DNA of 64,000 nt from assembly GCF_000241485.1 (NCBI RefSeq), contig NZ_JH584241.1, positions 3,089,627-3,153,626 on the forward strand, given 5' to 3'. The notes under the pieces are model-generated. The model made no database searches. It was not told the DNA's origin and worked only from the letters and a program-made list of their open reading frames with translations. This DNA is from Sphingomonas sp. PAMC 26605 (lineage in GTDB: Bacteria > Pseudomonadota > Alphaproteobacteria > Sphingomonadales > Sphingomonadaceae). Made by a program: the position numbers and the translations under genes. Shown one piece after another: positions 56,445 to 64,000 of this stretch (the first letter of the stretch is position 1; each line of letters begins with the position of its first letter).

Positions 56445-56777
56445 TTATTTCTCGCCGCGGACCGCGCCGACCGCGTCGCGGCCGAACTGCAGGATGACTT
56501 CGCCCATCTCGCGCGCCTGGCTCACGCTGCGCTGGCTTTGCTCGCGGAGAAAATCGCCCTGGATCTTCATCACCTCCGAGAGGTCCTTCGCCCCCGCCGC
56601 GGCGCGCATCGCGGCAAAGGCCTCGCGAGCGTTGGCTTCGGCCTGATCGAGCATCTTGATGCCGATCGCCGAACTGCTCTCGGCCATCTTGCCGCCCGCG
56701 TCGCGCAGCGCTTCACCCGCCTTTCTGGCCGGGTCAGCGACGTTTTCGGTAAAGGCGTCCCGGATCTTGTCGGTCAT
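56445..56777 (-). CDS. Phasin-family protein
   Basis: 110-residue, fully helical, amphipathic protein of the phasin type, with AIGIKMLDQAEANAREAFAA and EVMKIQGDFLREQSQRSVSQ as core helices. Phasins coat polyhydroxyalkanoate granules; short ones also occur without PHA synthesis. No PHA genes are in the window. ATG 56777 follows AAAGGA. Confidence 0.85.
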   Translation of the reverse strand: MTDKIRDAFTENVADPARKAGEALRDAGGKMAESSSAIGIKMLDQAEANAREAFAAMRAAAGAKDLSEVMKIQGDFLREQSQRSVSQAREMGEVILQFGRDAVGAVRGEK

Positions 56778-57023
56778 GAAGCTGCGTCCTTTCGATAATA
56801 TGGGCGACTGGGCCGAGCGGCACCGCGCAGCGCGCAAGCCGGCGAGGCGGCGCATCCGCGCCGGGCCGGCATAAGCGGTGCTGACGCGATACGGCATCCG
56901 ACTCTCCTTTGCCGCGGTCTTCGCCGCCGACAGGTTGTGAGTTTAGGCTCGCGCCGCGCCGAGCGCAAATCCTGCCGGCGTGCCTTAACGCGACCTCAAC
57001 CCGTCGTACCGCATGATGCGCGG

Positions 57024-57848
57024 ATGGTCCGCCCCGCCCCGCCTGTGGCCCCGCCGAGCGCGGCCACGTTTGCCCTCCTTCCACTCTGCGTCCTGGCCAA
57101 CGGCGCGCTGTTCTGGCCGGCCGCCTGCCTCGTCGCGATCGCCGCAGCGGTCGCGCAGCGACCCGGTGCGATGCTCGTCTGGTATGGATTGGCGGTCGGG
57201 TTCGACGCGAATGCGCTCGTGCTCGCACCCTTCGTCGTCGCGCTCTGTGTCCGCCTGCGGGCGCCGTGGCCGACGCTGCCGCTCGCGCCCGCATGCGCGC
57301 TCGCGATGCTGCTGGCGCGCTCGCAGGGCGTGCCGCTTGCCATCGTCTTGCCGCAGGATGTTGCGCTGACGCGCGGCGCGCCGACGCTGTGGGCGATCGC
57401 GCAGGCACTCCCCGGGATCGGCGCGCTTCCCCTGGCCGGGCTGGCGATGGCGAGCGCACTCGGCGCTGCCATGGCCTATACCGCCTGGGCAACGGGACTG
57501 AGCCTACGGCGCGCAGATCTGCTCGACGCCGCGTTGCTTGGCGCGATGCTCCCCGTCCTGCTGCCGGCAATCGGTCCGCAAGCCTTGCTTCTGGCGGACG
57601 CATTGGCGCTGATCGTCGCCGTGCTCGATCCACGCGCCGGTCGCTGGCGGGTCGCCGGGCTCGTCGTTGGCGGCACCACGATGGCGTGGCTCGGCCGCGC
57701 CGACGCCACGGCGCTCGCTGCCGTGGCGATGCTTGCGGCAACACTGCTCCATGCCCGCATGGTTCTCAAACCCGCCGCCAACGACAATCCGCGTATCGTG
57801 CCGCTGCAGCGCGCCAAGCCCCTGCCCTCCTGGCCCGAGACATGCTAG
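57024..57848 (+). CDS. Polytopic membrane protein of unknown function
   Basis: 274 residues with about seven or eight predicted helices (for example FALLPLCVLANGALFWPAAC and GLAMASALGAAMAYTAWATG) and a polar C-terminal tail (KPAANDNPRIVPLQRAKPLP). No family motif is recognised. The composition suggests a transporter- or glycan-related membrane protein. It is 36 bp upstream of the bactofilin gene, same strand, so probably co-transcribed. Start ATG 57024 is chosen; ribosome-binding site weak. Confidence 0.65.
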   Translation: MVRPAPPVAPPSAATFALLPLCVLANGALFWPAACLVAIAAAVAQRPGAMLVWYGLAVGFDANALVLAPFVVALCVRLRAPWPTLPLAPACALAMLLARSQGVPLAIVLPQDVALTRGAPTLWAIAQALPGIGALPLAGLAMASALGAAMAYTAWATGLSLRRADLLDAALLGAMLPVLLPAIGPQALLLADALALIVAVLDPRAGRWRVAGLVVGGTTMAWLGRADATALAAVAMLAATLLHARMVLKPAANDNPRIVPLQRAKPLPSWPETC

Positions 57849-57884
57849 CGCAGCGCCGAGTCGGGCAGTTCGGGGCGGCAGGCG

Positions 57885-58400
57885 ATGGCGATCTTTACCG
57901 GTAGAGCGAGCAACGGCAGCGATGGTTCGGCCGGGCATCCCGTGCCCCCATCGTCCGCAGCGGCCAAGCGCGGTCTGTTCTCGGTGATCAGCGCCGACGT
58001 GGTGATCACGGGCAATATCGCGGCGAGCGCCGATCTGCATGTCGATGGGCGGATCGAGGGCGACGTCTCGTGCGCGACGCTGATCCAGGGGCAGGACAGT
58101 CGGATCGCCGGGGCGGTCGTCGCCGAAACCGCGCGGCTCGGCGGCGGGATCGACGGATCGGTCGCGGTGCGGCATCTGACGATCGAGCGGTCGGCGCGGA
58201 TCGTTGGCGACGTCCAGTATGAATCGATCTCGATCGAAGTCGGCGCGTCGATCGACGGACGGCTCAAGCACCAGCCGGCCGAAAGCGAAAGCCGCAGCTT
58301 CGACCGCGCGTCCCCGGTCGCGGCGCTTCGCCAGATCGAACCGATGCGCGCGATCGAGAACGGCGTCGAGCCAAGCACCGCCGCCGTCGCCGAAGGATAG
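57885..58400 (+). CDS. Bactofilin (polymer-forming cytoskeletal protein)
   Basis: 171 residues. The central beta-helix of the bactofilin family runs from about residue 35 to 130: VITGNIAASADLHVDGRIEG, RIAGAVVAETARLGGGIDGS and ARIVGDVQYESISIEVGASI. Flexible N- and C-terminal tails flank it. Bactofilins form nucleotide-free filaments that organise cell-wall or polar functions. The common M23 peptidase neighbour is absent; the neighbours are unknown membrane proteins. Confidence 0.93.
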   Translation: MAIFTGRASNGSDGSAGHPVPPSSAAAKRGLFSVISADVVITGNIAASADLHVDGRIEGDVSCATLIQGQDSRIAGAVVAETARLGGGIDGSVAVRHLTIERSARIVGDVQYESISIEVGASIDGRLKHQPAESESRSFDRASPVAALRQIEPMRAIENGVEPSTAAVAEG

Positions 58401-58430
58401 CGGGCGGCGGGTGCAGCCCGACCTTAGGCT

Positions 58431-59879
58431 TTAGCGCAGCATTGCGAAGTAGGTCGTCGCCGGTGCCGGCAGAACGCACCGCGCGACCGCACCCGGGACG
58501 ATCACCAACGCGAGCGCGATGCCGGTGCCAGCCAGCGCGCGGCGCGACCAGCGCGCATCTGCCGTCAGAACGACCGCCGCCAGCGCGGTCGCCACCATCG
58601 GCCATAGATGATAGCGCAGGTCGGAAGCGATGCTGAGCACGCTGAAACTCGCCTCGAGCGCGATCGCCGAGGCAAGCAGCGCGATCGCGAAATCGCGCAT
58701 CGGCGCGGGATCGCGGCGAAGCGCGACGACGAACGCGCAAATCGCGAGCACGAGCCAGACGATCGGCCAGCCGAGCGGCGTCTCCGCATTGATCCGCGCC
58801 AACGCCTGCCAGCGTGCGGCCGCGGGCCCGGGGCTGCGCAAGCCGACCGTATTGGCTTCGGTCACTCCCGGCGGTACCGCGCTCGGCCAGTTCGCTGGCA
58901 CGATCCAGCGTTCGGTCGAATTGAGATGGGCGAGGCGGTGCGTCGCGTACGCCAACGGATGCCGTACGATCGCTTCGCCGAGCAGGCGATACAGCGGAGC
59001 GGCGGTCAGCCCGTGCAACCGCTCGAGGGTCGGGCCACAGCGATCGGGCGTGCCGAGCGGATCCCAGAAGAACGGCTTGACGCAACGCAGCGCGACCACC
59101 GCGCGCGCCTCGCCTGCGGTCAGGCCGACCGCATGCTGCGGGTCCTGCGCCGCGATCGCCGAAAGGTCGTAAAACGCCTCGGTCCGTTCGACTCCGCTCG
59201 TCCCGGCGCCCAGCACGCGGTGATTGATCGCCTGCGCGAGCACGAGCACGGCAACGACCGCGCCGAGCGTGGTCACCGCACGCGCCCACCATGGCTTGGG
59301 GCCGACCAGCAGCACGACGAGCGGGACAGTCGCGAAAACGGCGTTCGAGCGCACCAACGTCGCATAGCTCAACAGTGTCGCGACGACCAACAGCGCGGCG
59401 AGGGGCGGCCGGGCGCCGCGCAACCGCCACCAGGCAAGGATCCCCGCAGCGGCAAGCATTGCGCCGAGCATCTGCGTATCCTTAAGCACGACGCCCTGCC
59501 AACCGACGTATAGCGGCAACACCGCGAGCAGCAGCACCACGACCGCAGCGCGGCGGCGCCCGTCGCGCGCGAGCGTCGCGGCGATGAGCCCGAAGCCCAT
59601 CCAATACAGCGCCATCTGCAACAGCAGCATCGGCTCCGCGCCCCCGCCGAACACGCCGTGCAGCCCGTGCCACAACCGCGCCATGATCGGCGGATGCCAA
59701 TCCTCATATTCATCGGCGAGCGCTTGCCCGAACTGCGCGATGCCGTCGTAGGTGATGATCCCCGGCCAGAACAGCGCAAGCGACCCGAGCAACAGCAGCA
59801 GCGTCGCACCACCGATCCGCGCCGCCGCGACGCGATCGGTGCGGGGCGGCACTGCCCGTGGCTCGGTTGCGCGCGTCAT
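58431..59879 (-). CDS. Polytopic membrane protein, possible GT-C-type glycosyltransferase
   Basis: 482 residues with about ten predicted helices. The first periplasmic loop carries GIITYDGIAQFGQALADEYE followed by DWHPPIMARLWHGLHG. A W/D-rich loop after the first helix and an NST/ERW region (HLNSTERWIVPANWP) resemble GT-C membrane glycosyltransferases using polyprenyl-phosphate sugars. This is a fold-level guess only. It converges on the bactofilin gene with a 30-bp gap. Confidence 0.65.
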   Translation of the reverse strand: MTRATEPRAVPPRTDRVAAARIGGATLLLLLGSLALFWPGIITYDGIAQFGQALADEYEDWHPPIMARLWHGLHGVFGGGAEPMLLLQMALYWMGFGLIAATLARDGRRRAAVVVLLLAVLPLYVGWQGVVLKDTQMLGAMLAAAGILAWWRLRGARPPLAALLVVATLLSYATLVRSNAVFATVPLVVLLVGPKPWWARAVTTLGAVVAVLVLAQAINHRVLGAGTSGVERTEAFYDLSAIAAQDPQHAVGLTAGEARAVVALRCVKPFFWDPLGTPDRCGPTLERLHGLTAAPLYRLLGEAIVRHPLAYATHRLAHLNSTERWIVPANWPSAVPPGVTEANTVGLRSPGPAAARWQALARINAETPLGWPIVWLVLAICAFVVALRRDPAPMRDFAIALLASAIALEASFSVLSIASDLRYHLWPMVATALAAVVLTADARWSRRALAGTGIALALVIVPGAVARCVLPAPATTYFAMLR

Positions 59880-59956
59880 GTGCGGGGCATGACGCGGCGC
59901 ACCATCGCTGTAAAGCGCCGATGCCAAGCGACTTTCAGGACTCGCGGCGGCGCCGC

Positions 59957-61351
59957 CTAAATGTGCAGCGCTCGGCCATAGGCACCGAGCACGCTCTCGT
60001 GCATCATTTCGCTCAGCGTCGGATGCGCGAATACCGTCTCCATCAACTCGGCTTCGGTCGTCTCGAGCTGACGCGCGACGACATAGCCCTGGATCAGCTC
60101 GGTAACCTCGGCGCCGACCATGTGCGCGCCGAGCAGCTCGCCGGTCTTGGCGTCGAACACCGTCTTGACGAAGCCCTCGGCCTCGCCGAGCGCGATCGCC
60201 TTGCCGTTGCCGATGAACGGGAATTTGCCGACCTTGAGCTCGTGGCCGGCTTCCTTGGCCTTGGCCTCGGTCAGCCCGACGCTCGCAACCTGCGGTCGCG
60301 AATAGGTGCAGCCGGGGATGTTCCACTTCTCGAACGGATGCGGGTTGAGCCCCGCGATCGCCTCGACACAGACGACGCCTTCATGGCTTGCCTTGTGCGC
60401 GAGCCAGGGTGCACCGGTGACGTCGCCGATCGCATAGATCCCCTCGACATTGGTGCGCGCATAGCCGTCGACCTTGATATGGCCGCGCTCGGTCTCGATC
60501 CCGAGCGCCTCGAGACCGATATTCTCTGTATTGGGCACGATGCCGATCGCGACGATGACATGGCTATAGTCTTCCGACGTAACCGTGCCGTCCTTGCCCT
60601 TGATCTTGGCGGTAACGCCCCTCGCCGAGGTTTCGATGCCCTCCAGGCCGGTGCCGACGAGCAGCTTGATGCCCTGCTTGGTCAGCGCCTTGTCCATGAA
60701 GGCGCTGACCTCCTCGTCCTCGACGGGAAGGATGCGCGGCAGCATCTCGACGATCGTGACGTCGGCGCCCATGTCGTTGTAGAAGCTCGCGAACTCGACG
60801 CCGATCGCGCCCGAGCCGATCACCAGCAGCTTGGTCGGCATCTCGGGCGGAACCATCGCGTGGCGATAGGTCCAGATCCGCTCGCCATCGGCCTTGGCGA
60901 ACGGCAGGTCGCGGGCGCGCGCGCCGGTGCCGATGATGATGTGCTTGGCCTCGAGCTCGGTCGTCTTGTCGCCCTGCTTGGCGCTCAGCTTGCCCTTGCC
61001 GGTCAGCGCGCCGAAGCCCTCGTACACCGTGACCTTGTTCTTCTTCATCAGCCCCTTGACGCCGGCGTTGAGCTGTCCCGCCACCTTGCGGCTGCGCTCG
61101 ACGACCTTGTTAAGGTCGAACGAAACGTTGTCGGCCTTGAGCCCGTAGCTCTCGGCATTCTGCATGTAGTGATAGATTTCCGAGGTGCGCAGCAGCGCCT
61201 TGGTCGGGATGCAGCCCCAGTTGAGGCAGATGCCGCCCAAGCGCTCGCGCTCGACGATCGCGGTCTTGAGCCCGAGCTGCGCCGCGCGGATCGCGGCGAC
61301 ATAGCCGCCGGGGCCCGAACCGAGGATGATGAGGTCGAATTGGTCAGCCAA
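59957..61351 (-). CDS. lpdA: Dihydrolipoyl dehydrogenase (E3)
   Basis: 464-residue FAD enzyme that re-oxidises lipoyl groups of 2-oxoacid dehydrogenases. The FAD loop is ILGSGPGGYVAAIRAA. Redox cysteines are C42 and C47 in GGICLNWGCIPTKAL. The NAD loop is VIGSGAIGVEFASFY and the catalytic His-Glu pair is in HPTLSEMMHE. The start is TTG at 61351 with GAGGA eight bases upstream. It overlaps the thioesterase stop by 8 nt. Confidence 0.96.
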   Translation of the reverse strand: MADQFDLIILGSGPGGYVAAIRAAQLGLKTAIVERERLGGICLNWGCIPTKALLRTSEIYHYMQNAESYGLKADNVSFDLNKVVERSRKVAGQLNAGVKGLMKKNKVTVYEGFGALTGKGKLSAKQGDKTTELEAKHIIIGTGARARDLPFAKADGERIWTYRHAMVPPEMPTKLLVIGSGAIGVEFASFYNDMGADVTIVEMLPRILPVEDEEVSAFMDKALTKQGIKLLVGTGLEGIETSARGVTAKIKGKDGTVTSEDYSHVIVAIGIVPNTENIGLEALGIETERGHIKVDGYARTNVEGIYAIGDVTGAPWLAHKASHEGVVCVEAIAGLNPHPFEKWNIPGCTYSRPQVASVGLTEAKAKEAGHELKVGKFPFIGNGKAIALGEAEGFVKTVFDAKTGELLGAHMVGAEVTELIQGYVVARQLETTEAELMETVFAHPTLSEMMHESVLGAYGRALHI

Positions 61352-61742
61352 GGGAGGATTCCTCTATCACTAAAGGGCGCGGCCGGTCGTCCTCGCCCAT
61401 CGAAACCAGAATATAGGTGCCGCGCGCGGCGCATTCAGTGCCCTCGCCGTGGCGGTCGCGCCGCCACACTTCGACCGCGACGGTCATCGAGCTGCGCCCG
61501 GTCTTGACGATCGCGGCATGGAACGAGACTTCGTCGCCGATCTCGACCGGCGCCGTGAAGCTGAAGCCATCCGCCGCGACGACCGGCGCGCGCCCGCCGC
61601 AATGCCGTGATGCGACCGAACCCGCGGCCAAGGCCATCTGCCCCATCAGCCAGCCGACGAAGATCTTGCCGTACGGATTGGCGTCGCACGCCATCGCGGT
61701 CGCACGGATCGCGGGAGATGTCGTCGGGGGCTGATCGGTCAT
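61344..61742 (-). CDS. Acyl-CoA thioesterase, hotdog fold (YciA type)
   Basis: 132-residue hotdog-fold protein. Landmarks are DANPYGKIFVGWLMGQMALA, with the catalytic Asn/Asp loop region, VVAADGFSFTAPVEIGDEVS and MTVAVEVWRRDRHGEG. It is likely to hydrolyse acyl-CoAs; substrate length unknown. It is sandwiched between the pdhC/small-protein pair and lpdA on the same strand, overlapping lpdA by 8 nt. Confidence 0.88.
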   Translation of the reverse strand: MTDQPPTTSPAIRATAMACDANPYGKIFVGWLMGQMALAAGSVASRHCGGRAPVVAADGFSFTAPVEIGDEVSFHAAIVKTGRSSMTVAVEVWRRDRHGEGTECAARGTYILVSMGEDDRPRPLVIEESSLG

Positions 61743-61752
61743 GCCGAAGCAA

Positions 61753-61968
61753 TCAGTCGCGCAGCGCCGGATCGCGCTGCGCCCGCCACGCCAGGCGCAG
61801 CGGGGGAAGGCCCATCAGCACGATCACCGCCATCATACCGAGTGCCACTTCCCAGATCGGGCTCGCGGCATGCGGCAGCGCCCACACTGCGCCATAGGCG
61901 ATCACCGCCGCGCCGAGCAGGCCGGCCGCGATATGCAGCAGCTCGATCAGGGTGCGGCGGCCGATCAT
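61753..61968 (-). CDS. Small two-helix membrane protein
   Basis: 71 residues: LLHIAAGLLGAAVIAYGAVW and VALGMMAVIVLMGLPPLRLA are membrane helices; the C-terminus is charged (WRAQRDPALRD). The ATG overlaps the pdhC stop (ATGA), so it is translationally coupled to the E2 gene. It ends 10 bp before the thioesterase. No known family recognised. Confidence 0.7.
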   Translation of the reverse strand: MIGRRTLIELLHIAAGLLGAAVIAYGAVWALPHAASPIWEVALGMMAVIVLMGLPPLRLAWRAQRDPALRD

Positions 61969-63323
61969 CAGGCGAGCATCGAGAGCGGCGCTTCGACCAG
62001 CGTCTTGAACGCCTGCATCAGCGCGGCGCCGTCGGCCCCATCGATCGCGCGATGGTCGAAGCTGCCCGTCGCCGACATCACCGTCGCCACGCCGAGCGCG
62101 TCGTCGATGATGTACGGCCGCTTCTCCCCCGCGCCGATCGCCATGATCATGCCCTGCGGCGGATTGATCACCGCCTCGAACTGCTTGATGCCATACATGC
62201 CCATGTTGCTGAGCGAGGCGGTGCCGCCCTGATATTCCTCGGGCTTGAGCTTGTTGTCGCGCGCGCGCGTCGCGAGGTCCTTCATCTCGGTCGAGATCGT
62301 CGCGACGCCCTTGGTGTCGGCGCCCGCGATGATCGGCGTGATCAGCCCCGACGGGGTCGACACCGCAACCGAGATGTCGGCGCGGCTGAAGCTGATCAAC
62401 TGGTCGGGGGTGAACATCACGTTGCATTTGGGCACCTGGATCAGGCTGGCGGCGAGCGCCTTGATCAGCAGATCGTTGACCGAAAGCTTGACGCCGCGGC
62501 CCTCGAGCCCCTTGTTCATGTCGGCGCGCAGCTTGAGCAGCGCATCGAGGCGGATGTCGACCGTGAGATAAATATGCGGAACGGTTTGCTTAGATTCGGT
62601 CAGGCGACGCGCGATCGTCTTGCGCACGTTGCTGAGCTTTTCCGCGCTGTGCGGGATGTCGGGGATGATCGCGGGCTTGGGCGCCGCGGCGGGCGCTGCT
62701 GCCAAGGCCGGAGCTGCGGTTTCCGCCGCCGGGGCGCTGGCGGTTGCAGCGGATGCGTGACCCGACTTGGCACCTTCGAGATCGGCGCGAACGATCCGCC
62801 CGTTCGGGCCAGAGCCCTGCAGCGTGGCGAGATCGATGCTCTTCTCGGCAGCAATCCGGCGGGCGAGCGGGCTCGCCTTGACGCGATCGCCGCCGTCCTG
62901 TCGCGGCGCCGGAGTCGACTTCGGCGCGGCGCTGCCCGCGGGATTGCCGTGATCCTCGGCCTGTTCGGCGGTCCGCTCGACGGGCTTGGCTTCGCTGCCG
63001 GTCTGGTTCGGATCGACCGGCGACGGCTTGGGCTCGGACTCCTTCGCGGCGGGCTCGGGCGTCGTCGCGCCGGCGCTTTCGCCTTCGGCGAGCAGCGTCG
63101 CGATCACGGTGCCGACCTTCACGTTGTCGGTCCCCTCGGCGACGAGGATCTTGCCGATCGTGCCTTCGTCGACCGCTTCGAATTCCATCGTCGCCTTGTC
63201 GGTCTCGATCTCGGCCATCAGGTCACCCGACTTGACGGTGTCCCCTTCCTTGACCAGCCATTTCGCCAGCGTGCCTTCCTCCATCGTGGGAGAAAGAGCG
63301 GGCATCTTGATTTCGACCGGCAT
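61968..63323 (-). CDS. pdhC: Pyruvate dehydrogenase E2, dihydrolipoamide acetyltransferase
   Basis: 451 residues. A single N-terminal lipoyl domain has the modified lysine K43 in [12 protein letters not shown]. An Ala/Pro-rich linker leads to a peripheral subunit-binding domain ([20 protein letters not shown], about 130-170). The acetyltransferase core ends with the catalytic [12 protein letters not shown]. The short/long linker pattern and [15 protein letters not shown] start mark the PDH-type E2 rather than the 2-oxoglutarate type. The E1 genes pdhA and pdhB are not in the window. Lipoylation would need lipA, present at 7.7 kb. Confidence 0.95.
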   Translation of the reverse strand: MPVEIKMPALSPTMEEGTLAKWLVKEGDTVKSGDLMAEIETDKATMEFEAVDEGTIGKILVAEGTDNVKVGTVIATLLAEGESAGATTPEPAAKESEPKPSPVDPNQTGSEAKPVERTAEQAEDHGNPAGSAAPKSTPAPRQDGGDRVKASPLARRIAAEKSIDLATLQGSGPNGRIVRADLEGAKSGHASAATASAPAAETAAPALAAAPAAAPKPAIIPDIPHSAEKLSNVRKTIARRLTESKQTVPHIYLTVDIRLDALLKLRADMNKGLEGRGVKLSVNDLLIKALAASLIQVPKCNVMFTPDQLISFSRADISVAVSTPSGLITPIIAGADTKGVATISTEMKDLATRARDNKLKPEEYQGGTASLSNMGMYGIKQFEAVINPPQGMIMAIGAGEKRPYIIDDALGVATVMSATGSFDHRAIDGADGAALMQAFKTLVEAPLSMLA

Positions 63324-63463
63324 CAACGCGTCCTCATCTGTCCGAATCCGTAGGGGTCGTCTCTCGCGCCCGGCGCGGCGATGGTCAAGGCCATGGCTTG
63401 CACCTTGCGCCGCTTGGCCCCACCTATCGTTCACAATATCGCTGTTGGGGGAGAGCGAACGCC

Positions 63464-63916
63464 ATGCGGACCTATCTGGTCGTGATCGACGAAACGCAGG
63501 AAAGCAGCATCGCGCTGCGCTTCGCCGCGCGGCGCGCTGTGAAGACCGGAGGCGGCGTCGAAATCCTTGCCTTGATCCCGCCGACCGAATTCACCGCCTT
63601 TGCCGGGATCCAGGCGACGATCGAAGAGGAAGCGCGGCAGCATGCCGAAGGGCTCGTTGCCGCCGCCGCTGGCACGCTGCTGCAGGAATCGGGGCTCAAG
63701 CCGACACTGACCGTGCGCCAGGGGGAAGGCCCCAAGGTGATCCGCGACGTGATCGCCGGGAATCCCGACATCGCCGCGCTGGTGCTCGCCGCAGCACCGA
63801 GTGGCGTTCCGGGCCCATTGGTCGCGCATTTCGCCGGCGCCGATGCGGCGTTGCCGATCCCGCTGATGATCATCCCCGGCTCGCTCGACCGCGAGGCGAT
63901 CGATAGGCTGAGCTGA
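63464..63916 (+). CDS. Universal stress protein (UspA-like)
   Basis: 150-residue single-domain Usp fold: [35 protein letters not shown] and [20 protein letters not shown]. The usual ATP-binding G-x2-G-x9-GS loop near the end is not intact, so it is probably of the non-nucleotide-binding kind. ATG 63464 follows GGGGGAGAGCG. It is divergent from pdhC across 140 bp. Confidence 0.85.
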   Translation: MRTYLVVIDETQESSIALRFAARRAVKTGGGVEILALIPPTEFTAFAGIQATIEEEARQHAEGLVAAAAGTLLQESGLKPTLTVRQGEGPKVIRDVIAGNPDIAALVLAAAPSGVPGPLVAHFAGADAALPIPLMIIPGSLDREAIDRLS

Positions 63917-63941
63917 ACGCTGCTCCCCTGGGCCTTCTCCT

Positions 63942-64000
63942 CCCCTCCCTGAAAGGGAGGGGTCGGGGGTGGGTCGGCCCGTTGTGACGGCTGACCTGCG
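63942..64000. repeat. Palindromic repeat, cut by the right edge
   Basis: CCCCTCCCT-GAA-AGGGAGGGG (63942-63962) is a perfect 9-bp hairpin followed by TCGGGGGTGGGT. The layout is that of family C units (hairpin plus GGGG-rich flank) with a different core. The other half is presumably beyond the window. Confidence 0.65.

Overview
The window looks like chromosomal DNA from a high-GC alphaproteobacterium of the Sphingomonadales, most likely a Sphingomonas-like organism. I infer this from gene order and protein flavour; no database was searched. The gene orders used are a bifunctional ispDF next to dusB-ntrB-ntrC-ntrY, hdaA-ppk1-ppx, pepA-holC, lptD-surA-pdxA-rsmA, a separate pdhC and lpdA, FnrL-type regulation, and many GC-rich palindromic intergenic repeats. 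Nearly all of the window is ordinary housekeeping sequence. I see no rRNA, tRNA, CRISPR array, transposase, phage or toxin-antitoxin island.

Layout. 1-4.8 kb (minus): dusB-ntrB-ntrC-ntrY nitrogen two-component cluster, with ntrY cut by the left edge. 4.9-7.2 kb (plus): ispDF, a small secreted protein, pncC. 7.1-10.6 kb: coq10-like, lipA, carbonic anhydrase, a PepSY-type membrane protein, ppk2. 10.7-19.7 kb: aspS, rnd, then a minus-strand operon of a secreted DUF2066-like protein, hdaA, ppk1 and ppx. 19.8-22.5 kb (plus): purM-purN-yjbR-unknown membrane protein. 22.5-25.6 kb (minus): pepA, holC, ndk, GNAT. 25.8-31.4 kb (plus): lptD-surA-pdxA-rsmA, for outer-membrane assembly, cofactor synthesis and rRNA methylation. 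31.5-37.8 kb: TPR protein, rsmB, M20 peptidase, and a YncE-propeller/phosphoesterase fusion.

38.0-44.0 kb is a micro-oxic block: cytochrome bd oxidase cydABX, a 37-residue single-helix membrane protein, the [4Fe-4S] regulator FnrL, a hemerythrin-like protein, OmpW and a diguanylate cyclase. Two FNR-type boxes (41099-41112 and 43112-43125) lie at exactly the same distance, 65.5 bp from box centre to start codon, from the small protein and from ompW. This suggests a local FnrL regulon and is the most interesting functional signal in the window.

44.1-49.7 kb: glutathione-dependent formaldehyde dehydrogenase, an MFS/LplT-like transporter, a TonB-type receptor with a glycine-rich insert, and a 60-residue helix-turn-helix-like protein. 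49.9-55.8 kb: a complete RND tripartite efflux operon. 55.9-59.9 kb: GNAT, phasin, two unknown polytopic membrane proteins flanking a bactofilin. 60.0-63.3 kb (minus): pdhC, a small membrane protein, a thioesterase and lpdA, supplying pyruvate dehydrogenase E2 and E3. 63.5 kb: a universal stress protein.

A second theme is short palindromic repeats. I count at least five types. One copy lies in frame inside ispDF, one sits at the start of purN and may supply its ribosome-binding site, and one between holC and pepA carries a nested, perfectly paired cloverleaf of about 64 nt.
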